A stretch of 64,000 bases of DNA. Origin: Mediterranea massiliensis. Its GTDB lineage: Bacteria; Bacteroidota; Bacteroidia; Bacteroidales; Bacteroidaceae. The number at the start of each line of letters is the position of its first letter. Positions within the stretch are counted from its first letter, which is position 1. The notes under the pieces are model-generated. The model made no database searches. It worked only from the letters and a program-made list of their open reading frames with translations, and had not been told where the DNA came from. Below, piece after piece: positions 51,759 to 61,045 of the stretch. The stretch covers positions 170,686 to 234,685 of the forward strand of contig SUYA01000001.1 of assembly GCA_015060695.1 (NCBI GenBank), written 5' to 3'. The translations under genes were made by a program, and so were the position numbers.

Positions 51759-51783
51759 ATGTATTAGTTTTTAAAATTCGCAA

Positions 51784-51814
51784 CAAACGTAATAAATAAA
51801 AACATATATTGCAA
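51784..51814 (-). promoter_or_regulatory. Bacteroides-type promoter of the export unit
   Basis: Minus strand: TTG (51812-51814), 20-bp spacer, TACGTTTG (51784-51791), matching -33 TTTG and -7 TAnnTTTG. Start site predicted near 51777, about 19 nt before the DUF3244 ATG. Confidence 0.75.
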
Positions 51815-51941
51815 TAACGACGATGAGTGGGAAAGATGGCATTGATAACAGTAGAAATAAGCGTATGAACAGTATAGAAGGGGGATTTTCAGCTAAATCA
51901 TCTTCTATCTGATAACAAATATTTAACTGTTTTTAATGCAA

Positions 51942-53630
51942 TCAAAAAGAATTTATATGGGCAGTAAAGGAGGCACGAGAGCTTTCGATGTTCATCTTAA
52001 CACAAATGCGGCTGATGATTACATTGAGCGAATGGGGATTGGTGTAATGATGGGCTTGGGCAACTTGCGAAACACTACAGCCTAAACGGAACAGGCAGGC
52101 GATGCTCAGTTCTTTGGGGCTGAGCATGGGATAGTGTTGGTGCAAGCGAGTGGCGAAATGAGAAGAACAGATGTTAGTCCAACGAAGCAAACAATCGTAA
52201 TCGGGACCGGTGGAATGATAGTTGCCGAAATCTTGGCTGATACGCAACCAGAAGTTGAGAGCTTGCACGTCTTGAACCGTGGCAAGGGAGGTGGCGTATT
52301 TTTGCATGGTACGCAGTTCTTGTTTCAATAGCGATGCTTCTGTCTCTAACTGATCTATTTGTGCTTTCAGTTCGTTACGGTAAGAGAGGTTCTTACATTG
52401 TTCGGCATCTAATGTTTGCTGAAGGGCATGTTTCTCGGCTTCGATGGTAAGGATGCGTTGCGTCTTCTGCCAAATTTCACGTTGATGGTGCCGGCTTTTC
52501 CAACGGAGATAGAAATAGAAAGCAATTATCAACAACAGGATGAGGAGTATGGAGAAAAGTAAGTTGCGTTCAGCTTCTGCTTTACTGCGAGAAACGATTT
52601 CTTTGTCGTAGAGGGATTGTATGGATTGTATCTTATCGCTTTCATTGTGATAATAGAAAGAATCGACTGCGGTAATGTATTGCTGCATGTAATAGGCGGC
52701 TTCTTCAAATTGATTTCGTGACAAAGCACGCTTATAACAATGGTCGAAAATGCGAGAACGTGTGGCCCAAACGGGTGTGCGAAGTGCTATATCAAATAGG
52801 CTATCTGTTTGTTGGTGTAGTCCCAATGCATCATAAATTTTACCAAGATGCATGTAAGAGCGATAGGCTTTGTCGGGAGAAGCGGCTATGGATTGGTGGA
52901 AATGATGGATTGCTTCATCTAATTGTCCCTGATCGACACGATAACGACCGATATTGTTGTGGATAGCAGACTGTAAAGAGGGACTGACTTTTTGGATTTC
53001 GGCAAGCATTTCGTGAATATATGTTTCTATGGTGTCAATGACTTCGGGAATGGGAAGTGGAAGTATATTCATTAAAGTGTTTAATCTCCATTCTACATTA
53101 TCGAGTTTGTTGCTGAGAGCTAATGCTTTGTGATAATAATTATAGGCTAACTTATAGTTCCCACTTATTTTGTTCATATAGGCTAAGCGAGAAAAAACGA
53201 GATAATGTAAACGTTCATCTTGTACTACAGGTATCAATTCTTCTGCTTGTTTTAATGGGAGCATGGCATCTTGGGTACGCCCCAATTCTATATAGATGTC
53301 GCTAAGATATAAAAAGCATGAAAATCGCCGGGGTAGGTCTTCGTGTTGTGTATAATAATCTACAGCTAAACGAATGAGCGAATCGGAGGTGGCCGGCTGG
53401 TAGCAGCGGTAGCGGGCTTGGGTGAGCAACAGAGCATAGCGGGCTTGGGCCTCGCCAGTCAGCTGATGGGCATTGGGGAGGCTCTCCAGCAGTTGCAGCG
53501 AGGAGTCGGGATGGGTCCACATCCATTCTTCGGCCTGCTGCAAGCGGGCGGTAACAGGGGGGCGGCAGCCGGATAGCACCAACAGCCACACGACCCAAAG
53601 GAGTAAAGAGAGTTTAGTAGGGTTTAACAC
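51942..53630 (-). CDS. Membrane-anchored TPR / LuxR-like regulator
   Basis: The best start is GTG at 53630, giving 562 residues and a lipoprotein-like signal (lipobox LVLSGC, Cys22); an ATG-based longer frame would overlap batE. TPR repeats (~50-330) lie outside the membrane, one span follows at ~357-375 (LLFSILLILLLIIAFYFYL), then a coiled coil rich in Q/E/L, then a LuxR-like HTH (LSPKELSIACLFRLGCSVSQVAQAHHY). This one-piece envelope-to-DNA layout is common in Bacteroidales. It lies 17 bp after batE and upstream of the export unit, which it probably controls. The short HTH protein at 42952 is its relative. Confidence 0.85.
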   Translation of the reverse strand: MLNPTKLSLLLWVVWLLVLSGCRPPVTARLQQAEEWMWTHPDSSLQLLESLPNAHQLTGEAQARYALLLTQARYRCYQPATSDSLIRLAVDYYTQHEDLPRRFSCFLYLSDIYIELGRTQDAMLPLKQAEELIPVVQDERLHYLVFSRLAYMNKISGNYKLAYNYYHKALALSNKLDNVEWRLNTLMNILPLPIPEVIDTIETYIHEMLAEIQKVSPSLQSAIHNNIGRYRVDQGQLDEAIHHFHQSIAASPDKAYRSYMHLGKIYDALGLHQQTDSLFDIALRTPVWATRSRIFDHCYKRALSRNQFEEAAYYMQQYITAVDSFYYHNESDKIQSIQSLYDKEIVSRSKAEAERNLLFSILLILLLIIAFYFYLRWKSRHHQREIWQKTQRILTIEAEKHALQQTLDAEQCKNLSYRNELKAQIDQLETEASLLKQELRTMQKYATSLATVQDVQALNFWLRISQDFGNYHSTGPDYDCLLRWTNICSSHFATRLHQHYPMLSPKELSIACLFRLGCSVSQVAQAHHYTNPHSLNVIISRICVKMNIESSRASFTAHINSF

Positions 53631-53647
53631 GCTGCATGAATAAGGGG

Positions 53648-54463
53648 TTATATGACTTCTAATGAGGTGGCGGGTATCCAACCTACTTTGCCATCGGGCA
53701 GGAGGATTTCTTTCCATTCGCGCATGGTGTTGTCTTTGACTTCGACTTTATGGCCTTCGTGGAGAATGAAAAGGGCAGTGCCGCTTTCGCTGGGGGTGCT
53801 GCGCACGGTGACGCTGGGCGAAAGGATGATGGCGGATGAACGTTCTACCAAATCGTGCTTCTGCTGGGCTGCAAATAGATTGCAGAGAATGGTGAACACC
53901 AACGTGATGCAACCGGCAATGAAGCCTATCTTTTTCTGAGAAACTTGTTTGGCAAAAAAATAGGCAGAGAAGGTGATTAGCGTGAGGAGGAAGAAGGCGA
54001 TGCCCCACTTACCCCATGAATCGGCACTAAGGGTGTTGGTGAGGGACTTGATCCACGATACAAAGAAGATGTCGGGGATGGTGACTACTTTGTCGATGGT
54101 CTTGGCACGGGCTATCTCTAAATTGGAACGGATATCGCCGTTGCCGGGCTGAAGCAACAGGGCACGCTCGTAATTGAGGATGGCACGGGCTATGTCGCCG
54201 CTCTTGTAGTAGCTGTTGCCTAAGTTGTAGTAGAGTTCGGCTGCTTCGCCTTGTTGCAACAATGATTCGTAGATTTGGATGGCAGAGGCGTAGTCGTTTT
54301 GCAGGTAGGCACTGTCGCCTTCGGATTTAGTGGCGTTGTCTGCCAGACGGCTGGAAGAGAATTCACGGTGGGCAGCTGTGGTTGAGGTGCTGTCGGGGTG
54401 TTGGGCTGTGACCGACAGGGTTGCGGTCAGCAGAAGTAATGTAAGGGTCAGTATTTTTTTCAT
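53648..54463 (-). CDS. batE: BatE, TPR protein of the aerotolerance operon
   Basis: A 271-residue protein. It has a signal peptide (MKKILTLTLLLLTATLSVTAQ), TPR repeats (EGDSAYLQNDYASAIQIYESLL; AELYYNLGNSYYKSGDIARA), two membrane spans (~160-215) and a C-terminal SH3-like domain (VTVRSTPSESGTALFILHEG...VGWIPATSLEVI). ATG at 54463 is chosen because a good AAGGAGG lies just upstream and a longer frame overlaps batD. Last gene of the bat operon, linked in B. fragilis to oxygen tolerance. Confidence 0.9.
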   Translation of the reverse strand: MKKILTLTLLLLTATLSVTAQHPDSTSTTAAHREFSSSRLADNATKSEGDSAYLQNDYASAIQIYESLLQQGEAAELYYNLGNSYYKSGDIARAILNYERALLLQPGNGDIRSNLEIARAKTIDKVVTIPDIFFVSWIKSLTNTLSADSWGKWGIAFFLLTLITFSAYFFAKQVSQKKIGFIAGCITLVFTILCNLFAAQQKHDLVERSSAIILSPSVTVRSTPSESGTALFILHEGHKVEVKDNTMREWKEILLPDGKVGWIPATSLEVI

Positions 54464-54482
54464 TCTGTTTTCCTCCTTGGTT

Positions 54483-56294
54483 TTAACGTTTGATGGAATT
54501 TTCCATTTTACTGATGACTTCAATGGATGATGAATAGACTTTGTCCATGGCTTGGGCTGCATCGCCCGGAGCATAGCGAGCAAATTCACATTCGTTCAGG
54601 GCATTCAGGAACTCTTTTATCAGTTCGGATGATGCACCGTAGTTGAGTAGTGCTTCTTCGACATTGTCTTTTGACAGGCGGGATACGGGGATGCTGAGCT
54701 TGTCGCTGACATAGCCCCAAAGGGCTTTCAGTACTTCGTCGTAGAAGGATTCTTTTTGATTGGCTGCCAGTAGCTTGCCAGCCTGCTTCATGCGTTTGAC
54801 AGCCACTTTATTGGCTTTCTTGGTGCGGGTACGGGCTACATTGGCATTGGCGGCTATCTGCTTGCGGTAGAGAATGAATACGACGAGGAACAGCAGTGCC
54901 GGAACAAGGTAGCAGAGCCAATAGCTGAATGAACCGAAGAAGAAACTGCCTTTCTGCTTTAGAGAGACTTCGCCTTGCTTGATGAAACGGATGTCTTCGT
55001 TCAATATCTGAAGCTCTTCTTTATTGGTGAAGTTGGCTATGGTCTGGCCGGCATTGCCTTCGCCCTTGGCTACGTGGAGCACGTATTCTTCGGTAGTCAG
55101 TGTACGGTAGCTTTGCGACTTGATGTCGAAGTAGCTGAAGGTTACCGGGGGTATCTTGTAGGTGCCGGCATTGCGAGGAATGGCCAAATACTCGATGACT
55201 TGACTGCCCGAAAGGCCTCCACTGGTCAGGCGGAAGTTGTTCTCGGTCTTGGGGTCGTAGATTTCAAAGTCTTCGGGGAACTTTACTTCGGGGGCCGAAA
55301 CAAGTTTCAGGTTGCCGGTGCCGGAGATGACTATCTTGACGGTGACGGCGTCGTTGGTCTTGACGTCGGTGCTGTTGATGCTCGACGAGATGTTGAACTC
55401 GCCCACTCCACCGGAAAAGCCTTCGGGCTTGCCGGAGGGCAGCTCTTTGACGTTGATGGTGAGTTGAGGAGTGGTGAGGGTTTTCTTTACTTCGACTACA
55501 CCACCACCATTAAAGAAGGCTTCAAGGGGATCGCTGATGCGGGCAGCTTGGGCTATGGAGGCATCGAATCGGGCCGGTTCGATGGTAAGTTTGCCGGATT
55601 GTTGGGGGAAGAGTACAAACTGACGATAGACGGTGGTCTGGTAGTTGCGGCCTTTGTAATGTTCCAATCCCCAGCGACGGTCGTTGGGGAGTTCTACTTC
55701 CTGTGAGTGGAAGCCCTTGAAATCGGGCAGTTTTACGTTTTCGAAACCACGCAAATCGACAGCGGTGTAGATCTTATAGGTCAGAAGCAGGGCTTCTTGT
55801 TCATAGACGTTGACCTTGTTGGCGGTGGTGGTGATGAAAAGGTCGCTGTTGGAGATGCTGCCCGACTGTGAGCTTCGGCTCTCGCCGCTTGATGCGGTAT
55901 TGTCGGCCGGCAAGACTTTTATTTTTATGGAGTTGGAGATCATTTCGTTGCCATCGGCCACGATGGTGGCACCGGGAATGGTGTATTCACCCTCGGTGGT
56001 GGCCATCAGGATGTAGGTGAAGGTGATGCTGGAGGTTTTGGTGACGTTGCCGGATATGTCGGTGTGCATGCTGCTCTGCGTAGAACGGCTGGGTCCCATC
56101 AGTACATCGAAGCCTTTGATGGCCGGTACACGGAAATCTTTTACTTTTTGTGTGTTGACTGTATAGGAGAGTCTGAACTGGTCGCCTACTGCCACTGCAT
56201 CGGGGGCAGAAGCGGTAAACTTAACCTTTTCATCGGCTATCAGCCGGAAGCTGATGGCTGTCAGTGCTATCCATAAAATTAGGATTCTTTTCAT
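54483..56294 (-). CDS. batD: BatD, exported beta-rich protein of the aerotolerance operon
   Basis: A 603-residue protein with signal peptide (MKRILILWIALTAISFRLIA). A long series of immunoglobulin-like beta domains (e.g. KVKFTASAPDAVAVGDQFRLSYTV) is followed by one C-terminal membrane span (~445-465, FSYWLCYLVPALLFLVVFIL) and a basic cytoplasmic tail. This matches BatD of Bacteroides. It is proposed to work in the envelope with the VWA proteins BatA and BatB. Spacing to neighbours is 19-22 bp, an operon. Confidence 0.93.
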   Translation of the reverse strand: MKRILILWIALTAISFRLIADEKVKFTASAPDAVAVGDQFRLSYTVNTQKVKDFRVPAIKGFDVLMGPSRSTQSSMHTDISGNVTKTSSITFTYILMATTEGEYTIPGATIVADGNEMISNSIKIKVLPADNTASSGESRSSQSGSISNSDLFITTTANKVNVYEQEALLLTYKIYTAVDLRGFENVKLPDFKGFHSQEVELPNDRRWGLEHYKGRNYQTTVYRQFVLFPQQSGKLTIEPARFDASIAQAARISDPLEAFFNGGGVVEVKKTLTTPQLTINVKELPSGKPEGFSGGVGEFNISSSINSTDVKTNDAVTVKIVISGTGNLKLVSAPEVKFPEDFEIYDPKTENNFRLTSGGLSGSQVIEYLAIPRNAGTYKIPPVTFSYFDIKSQSYRTLTTEEYVLHVAKGEGNAGQTIANFTNKEELQILNEDIRFIKQGEVSLKQKGSFFFGSFSYWLCYLVPALLFLVVFILYRKQIAANANVARTRTKKANKVAVKRMKQAGKLLAANQKESFYDEVLKALWGYVSDKLSIPVSRLSKDNVEEALLNYGASSELIKEFLNALNECEFARYAPGDAAQAMDKVYSSSIEVISKMENSIKR

Positions 56295-56316
56295 ATATCT
56301 ATATCTCTTTATTTGT

Positions 56317-58029
56317 TTACCAATCTTTTTCCAGACGTCCGCCTTGGATGACTTGCTGCTTCTTCAGTTTGTCTTGTACGTCTTTCTCGTCTTGCATGAC
56401 CGAACGGAGCAACTGCTCGGCATTTTCTTTCGACATCTCTTCCTTGTCTTGCTGCTGCTGTTGGGGAGGTTGCTGTTGTTGCTGCTGGTCTTGCTGGTCG
56501 TTGTTTTGTTGTTGTTCTTCTTGTTGTTGCTGTTGTTGTTCTTGGTTTTGCTGGTTCTGCTCTTGCTGCTGTTGCTGTTGGTCTTGCAACTGCTTTTGAG
56601 CCAAAGCCAGGTTATAGCGGGTTTCGTCGTCTTTGGGGTTGTTGCGCAACGACTCTTTGTAGGCTTCAACGGCCTTGCCAAACTCTTTCTGTGAATGGAA
56701 GATGACACCCATATTGTGGTAGATTTGTGCCAAATTGGCTTTGTCTTTCTCTATCTTGGCTACGGTGGTATATTGATCCATTGCTTCTTGCAGTTTGTTT
56801 TGTGCAGCGAGGGTATTGGCCAAGTTGTACATAGATACGGTAGATTGGGGATTGACGTCAAGAGCCTTGCGGTAGTTTACTTCGGCTTCGACAAAGATGC
56901 TGTCTTTGAATTGACGGTTGCCCTTGCGGATATAGTCGCGCTCGGCTTTTTGTGCCGATGCGACCAACGGGAGCAGAAGCAACAGTAGTATGCCAACTCC
57001 TTTTTTGCCGGGGGTAAATAGGTGGATGTTTCGGAACAAGGGATTCTTGCGCTCTAATATCAACATTTCGGCCAACAGTAGCAGCAGGATAATCCATGCT
57101 ACGGATTGGAACTGTTCGTTGAATTCGGTATAGACTTGGGTTTCTACATCGGCTTTGGCTAATTTGTTGACCTCTTGGGTGATGGCTTTCTGGGCGGCGT
57201 TGGTGTTATCAACACGCACATAGATGCCGTTGCCGGCTTGGGCTATCTCTTGACACATCTGTTCGTTCAGACGGGTTACTACGACGTTGCCTTCGCGGTC
57301 GCGACGGTAGTCGTTTGTGCCGCTTACGGGGATGGGGGCACCGTCGGGGCTACCTACGCCTAATACGTTGATTTGAATGCCTTTTTCGGTAGCGGCACGG
57401 GCTGCTTCGACCACTCCGCCTTCGTGGTTCTCACCGTCGGTTATAAGGATGATGGTGCGCCCTACTCCTTCTTGGGGCGTGAAGCTGCGGGTGCCCAGAT
57501 TGAGGGCTGCGGCTATGGCGGTGCCTTGCTTGGAGATGAGCGAGGGGTCGATGGTTTCTAAGAACATCTTGGCAGAGATGTAGTCGCTGGTGATGGGGAG
57601 CTGGGTAAAGGCATCGCCGGCAAAGACAATCATGCCTACCTTGTCGTTTTCCATCTTATCGACCAATTGTGCCACCAATCGTTTGGCTTTTTGTAAACGG
57701 CTGGGTTGGACGTCTTCGGCCAGCATGGAGTTGGAAATGTCGAGGGCTATCATCACTTCGATGCCTTGGCGTTTCACGGTTTCGAGCTTGGAGCCAAACT
57801 GGGGACGTGCCAGCAATAGGGCAAACAGACCGAGAGAAGCAAAAAGCATCCAGAATTTTACATCGGGACGATACTTGGATACGTCGGGCATGAGACGGGC
57901 CATCAGTTCGGGGTCGCCAAACTTACGGATGGCCTTGCGGCGACGGTAGTTGGAGTACAGGTAGAATGTTACTAACAGGGGTAACAAAAGCAACAGGTAC
58001 AGGTATGTGGGTTCTTCAAATCGAAACAT
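56317..58029 (-). CDS. BatB-BatC fusion: VWA membrane protein with C-terminal TPR/poly-Q region
   Basis: A 570-residue protein. Residues ~1-330 are BatB-like: N-terminal membrane spans, a von Willebrand A domain with MIDAS motif DISNSM and ITDGEN, and a third span at ~312-325. From ~340 a signal-peptide-like helix (GVGILLLLLLPLVASAQ) begins a BatC-like part with TPR repeats (FVEAEVNYRKAL; AEIYHNMGVIF-like) and a glutamine-rich stretch (~480-545). BatB and BatC are separate genes in the original B. fragilis description; here no stop or start divides them. Confidence 0.88.
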   Translation of the reverse strand: MFRFEEPTYLYLLLLLPLLVTFYLYSNYRRRKAIRKFGDPELMARLMPDVSKYRPDVKFWMLFASLGLFALLLARPQFGSKLETVKRQGIEVMIALDISNSMLAEDVQPSRLQKAKRLVAQLVDKMENDKVGMIVFAGDAFTQLPITSDYISAKMFLETIDPSLISKQGTAIAAALNLGTRSFTPQEGVGRTIILITDGENHEGGVVEAARAATEKGIQINVLGVGSPDGAPIPVSGTNDYRRDREGNVVVTRLNEQMCQEIAQAGNGIYVRVDNTNAAQKAITQEVNKLAKADVETQVYTEFNEQFQSVAWIILLLLLAEMLILERKNPLFRNIHLFTPGKKGVGILLLLLLPLVASAQKAERDYIRKGNRQFKDSIFVEAEVNYRKALDVNPQSTVSMYNLANTLAAQNKLQEAMDQYTTVAKIEKDKANLAQIYHNMGVIFHSQKEFGKAVEAYKESLRNNPKDDETRYNLALAQKQLQDQQQQQQEQNQQNQEQQQQQQEEQQQNNDQQDQQQQQQPPQQQQQDKEEMSKENAEQLLRSVMQDEKDVQDKLKKQQVIQGGRLEKDW

Positions 58030-58055
58030 CTGTTCTTTATTTATGAATTAGGCGA

Positions 58056-59039
58056 TTAGGGTATCTTTTTCAATATGGAGTTGCGCAACAATACTTCGAG
58101 CAGCAGACAGAGGAATGCCCACAAGGCAAAAAGACGGTATTCTTCTTGGCGCTTGCTGAACTCTTTGACATTGAGCTTGGTCTTCTCTAACTTGTCAATT
58201 TCGGCATAGACTTCTTTCAACTTGTCGTTGCTGGTGGCACGGAAATAGTCGGCATCGGTGGTGCCGGCAATTTCGGTCAAGGTCTTTTCATCAATCTCGA
58301 CGGGGAGGTTGACGTATTGCACCGTGTTGCCTACCGGATAGGGATAGGGTGCTGTGCCATTGGTTCCTACACCGATGGTATAGACGCGGATTCCGAAACT
58401 TTTGGCTATCTCGGCTGCGGTCAGCGGTGATATGTCGCCTCGGTTGTTGGTACCGTCGGTCAGCAGAATGATGACTTTCGACTTGGCCTTGCTATCTTTC
58501 AGACGGGTAACGGCATTGGCTATACCCATGCCTACGGCTGTTCCGTCTTCTATCAGTCCGCACTTGGCGTCTTTAATCAGGTTGAGCAGCACGGCATGGT
58601 CGATTGTCAACGGGCATTGGGTGAAGCTTTCACCGGCAAACAGGGTGATGCCGATGTTGTCGTTGGGACGACCGTTGATAAATTCGGAAGCTACCTCTTT
58701 GGCGGCTTCCAATCGGTTGGGCTTCAGGTCTTCGGCCAGCATACTGGTAGAGACGTCGATGGCCAGCATGATGTCGATGCCTTCGATTTCGCTGTTCTGC
58801 CAGCTATCGGTGGTTTGAGGACGAGCCAATACCAAGATGACCAATGTTAAGGCTATGATGCGCAAAACAAAAGGAAGATGGAGCAGATAATTCTTATAGC
58901 TTTTTGGGGTATGGGCATATACCCTGGCGTCTGAAATCTGCAAGGTGGCTTCGCTACGCTTCTGCTTCAAAATATACCATACTATGTAGGGTATGAGTAG
59001 TAGCAATAAAAACAAGTATTCTATATTGGCAAAAACCAT
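58056..59039 (-). CDS. batA: BatA, VWA membrane protein
   Basis: A 327-residue protein with N-terminal spans (~7-25 and 57-73), a von Willebrand A domain with MIDAS DVSTSM, T and D ligands in LFAGESFTQCPLT and LLTDGTNN, and a C-terminal span (~303-320). Shares the LARPQTxDSW segment preceding the VWA domain with BatB. Expected in the inner membrane with the VWA domain in the periplasm. Probably interacts with the MoxR ATPase and DUF58 proteins encoded upstream. Confidence 0.94.
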   Translation of the reverse strand: MVFANIEYLFLLLLLIPYIVWYILKQKRSEATLQISDARVYAHTPKSYKNYLLHLPFVLRIIALTLVILVLARPQTTDSWQNSEIEGIDIMLAIDVSTSMLAEDLKPNRLEAAKEVASEFINGRPNDNIGITLFAGESFTQCPLTIDHAVLLNLIKDAKCGLIEDGTAVGMGIANAVTRLKDSKAKSKVIILLTDGTNNRGDISPLTAAEIAKSFGIRVYTIGVGTNGTAPYPYPVGNTVQYVNLPVEIDEKTLTEIAGTTDADYFRATSNDKLKEVYAEIDKLEKTKLNVKEFSKRQEEYRLFALWAFLCLLLEVLLRNSILKKIP

Positions 59040-59066
59040 GTGTATATCTTTTCAATAAATTAATGA

Positions 59067-60149
59067 TTAAGCAAAATAGTTGTACAACTCACTGCAAATG
59101 TATATCAACGAGCCTATCAGTAGAGTGGCCAATGCGATGATGCCGGCACCCAACATCAGCTTGGTGCGCAACGAACGTTTTTCGATGATGGTTATTTCGG
59201 TAGGTTGCGGTTTGGCATTTTCATCTTCTTCTTCCTTTGTGTCGTTGATAAAGTCGATGGCGTTTATCAGGTTGGCATCGTTTTCGTTCATCAGCGGGTT
59301 GTGTTTGGCAAACTTTACCAAATCGGCTGTCTGGAACAGGCTGCGCAGGTCGGCAATGGCCTCTTTATCTTTTACTTCTAGCAGTTTTTCAATGATTTCA
59401 CCGGAAGTCATCTCCATAGCATTGAAGTTAAAGCGTTCCTTGATGTACGAACGGATGGCATCGGTAAGTTCGGTGTAATACTCTTTGGAGTGACCTTTCT
59501 GCCAAATCTTTTCACTCTTGATGCGTTCCATTTCTTGCATGGCCAATTGGTGGGCTGGCAGTTTGGGCGCAACTTTTACTTTGCGGATAATGGGCTTGTT
59601 ATCACTGATGCGCTTCACTAAATAGATGAGTAACAGCAAGAAGGGGGCAAACAACAGCAAACTGGCTATTACCAGATACCAATCTTCCCATTCGAAAGGG
59701 GCTTTCATGACGGTCTTGGAACCGTAAAAGTCGTCGGGACGTTCTTCGTTGATGGGTACTGGTACCGAATAGACTTTTAAAGCCAATGCTTTGGAACGGT
59801 AGGGCTGGTTATCGACCCACACTTCCATAGGTGGCAAGTAATAGAGGGCTGAATCGAACGAAGTGATGGTATATTCTTGAGTAATCAAGGTACGCTTGCC
59901 GTCGTTCAGCAGTTGCGTGTCGGGGCGGGCTGTCTCTAATATTTCCACGCCTCTGACCAACGTATCGGTGAATACGGGGAAAATGGCACGTTTGTCACTG
60001 TCGAGTGATACTTCGAGCTTTATCTTGGCCTGGTCGCCGATAAATATCTGAAGTGAGTCGATGGTGGCATCGACCGTTACCGACTGGGCAAGCGTCTTTT
60101 GAATGCCTATCAGCATCAATAGGGTTATCAAGTAGATTGTTCTTCTCAT
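59067..60149 (-). CDS. Bat-operon membrane protein of unknown function (360 aa)
   Basis: Signal peptide (MRRTIYLITLLMLIGIQKTLAQ), an N-terminal beta domain (VTVDATIDSLQIFIGDQAKIKL) resembling the first domain of BatD, a membrane span (~158-180, LVIASLLLFAPFLLLLIYLV), a charged helical cytoplasmic part (~190-320) and a last span near the C-terminus. It always occurs between DUF58 and batA in Bacteroidales bat operons to my knowledge, but has no settled name. Probably a partner linking periplasm and the MoxR ATPase. Confidence 0.82.
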   Translation of the reverse strand: MRRTIYLITLLMLIGIQKTLAQSVTVDATIDSLQIFIGDQAKIKLEVSLDSDKRAIFPVFTDTLVRGVEILETARPDTQLLNDGKRTLITQEYTITSFDSALYYLPPMEVWVDNQPYRSKALALKVYSVPVPINEERPDDFYGSKTVMKAPFEWEDWYLVIASLLLFAPFLLLLIYLVKRISDNKPIIRKVKVAPKLPAHQLAMQEMERIKSEKIWQKGHSKEYYTELTDAIRSYIKERFNFNAMEMTSGEIIEKLLEVKDKEAIADLRSLFQTADLVKFAKHNPLMNENDANLINAIDFINDTKEEEDENAKPQPTEITIIEKRSLRTKLMLGAGIIALATLLIGSLIYICSELYNYFA

Positions 60150-60157
60150 TGTTACGA

Positions 60158-61027
60158 TTAATTTCGTTTCGCAAACAGATTCATCAATGCTTTAACGTAG
60201 TCTTGATCGGTGCGCACCGATACATTATCTACATTGCTTTTGGTAAACGTGTCACGAAGTTCGTTTTGCTTGTTTATCCACCATTCGTGATGGGCGCGGC
60301 GCACAGCCTTCGACGAGGTGTCTATCCATTGTTCGTGGCCGGTTTCGGCATCTTTTATCTTCATCATGCCAATGGCAGGAAGTTCTTCGACGCGACGGTC
60401 GTAAACTTGTATGGCTACCAAGTCGTGCTTGCGGTTGGCTATGGTCATGGCATTTTTGAAGCTCTGCTGATCGATGAAGTCGGATAGTAAAAAGGCTGTA
60501 CAACGACGCTTCATGGCGTTGGTCAGATATTCCAATCCCAAGCGAATGTCGGTTCGACGACTCTCGGCTTTAAAGTCCAACAATTCACGAATGATGTATA
60601 GAATGTGTTTGCGGCCTTTCTTGGGAGGGATGAACTTCTCTATCTTGTCTGAGAAAAATATAACGCCGATTTTATCGTTGTTTTGGATGGCCGAAAATGC
60701 CAAAGTAGCGGCAATTTCGGTTACCATATCTTTCTTCATCTGTTTGACCGTACCAAACTCCAAACTGCCGGAAACATCGATCAACAACATAACTGTCAGT
60801 TCGCGCTCTTCTTCAAAAACCTTTACGTATGGCTTGTTAAATCGGGCAGTTACATTCCAGTCGATGTCGCGTATGTCATCGCCAAACTGATACTCACGGA
60901 CTTCGGAAAAGGCCATACCCCTACCCTTGAAGGCCGAATGGTACTGGCCTGCAAAGATGTTGTTGGACAAACCTTTGGTTTTGATTTCAATCTGACGAAC
61001 TTTTTTTAATAGCTCTGTGGTTTCCAT
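60158..61027 (-). CDS. DUF58 VWA-like protein of the bat operon
   Basis: A 289-residue soluble protein. The DUF58 signature GDDIRDIDWNVTARFNKPYVKVFEEER (~50-75) is followed by a VWA-like fold with LIDVSGSLEFG as metal site. No membrane segment. In MoxR-type clusters, DUF58 and MoxR proteins cooperate in maturation or remodelling of VWA-domain partners. Gaps of 18 bp to moxR and 8 bp to the next gene support co-transcription. Confidence 0.93.
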   Translation of the reverse strand: METTELLKKVRQIEIKTKGLSNNIFAGQYHSAFKGRGMAFSEVREYQFGDDIRDIDWNVTARFNKPYVKVFEEERELTVMLLIDVSGSLEFGTVKQMKKDMVTEIAATLAFSAIQNNDKIGVIFFSDKIEKFIPPKKGRKHILYIIRELLDFKAESRRTDIRLGLEYLTNAMKRRCTAFLLSDFIDQQSFKNAMTIANRKHDLVAIQVYDRRVEELPAIGMMKIKDAETGHEQWIDTSSKAVRRAHHEWWINKQNELRDTFTKSNVDNVSVRTDQDYVKALMNLFAKRN

Positions 61028-61045
61028 TCAGTCAATTTATAAAAA

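Noticed and set aside
56254..56694. Leucine-rich plus-strand frame resembling a membrane protein
   Set aside because: It is the complement of the CAG/CAA-rich glutamine tract of the BatB-BatC gene.
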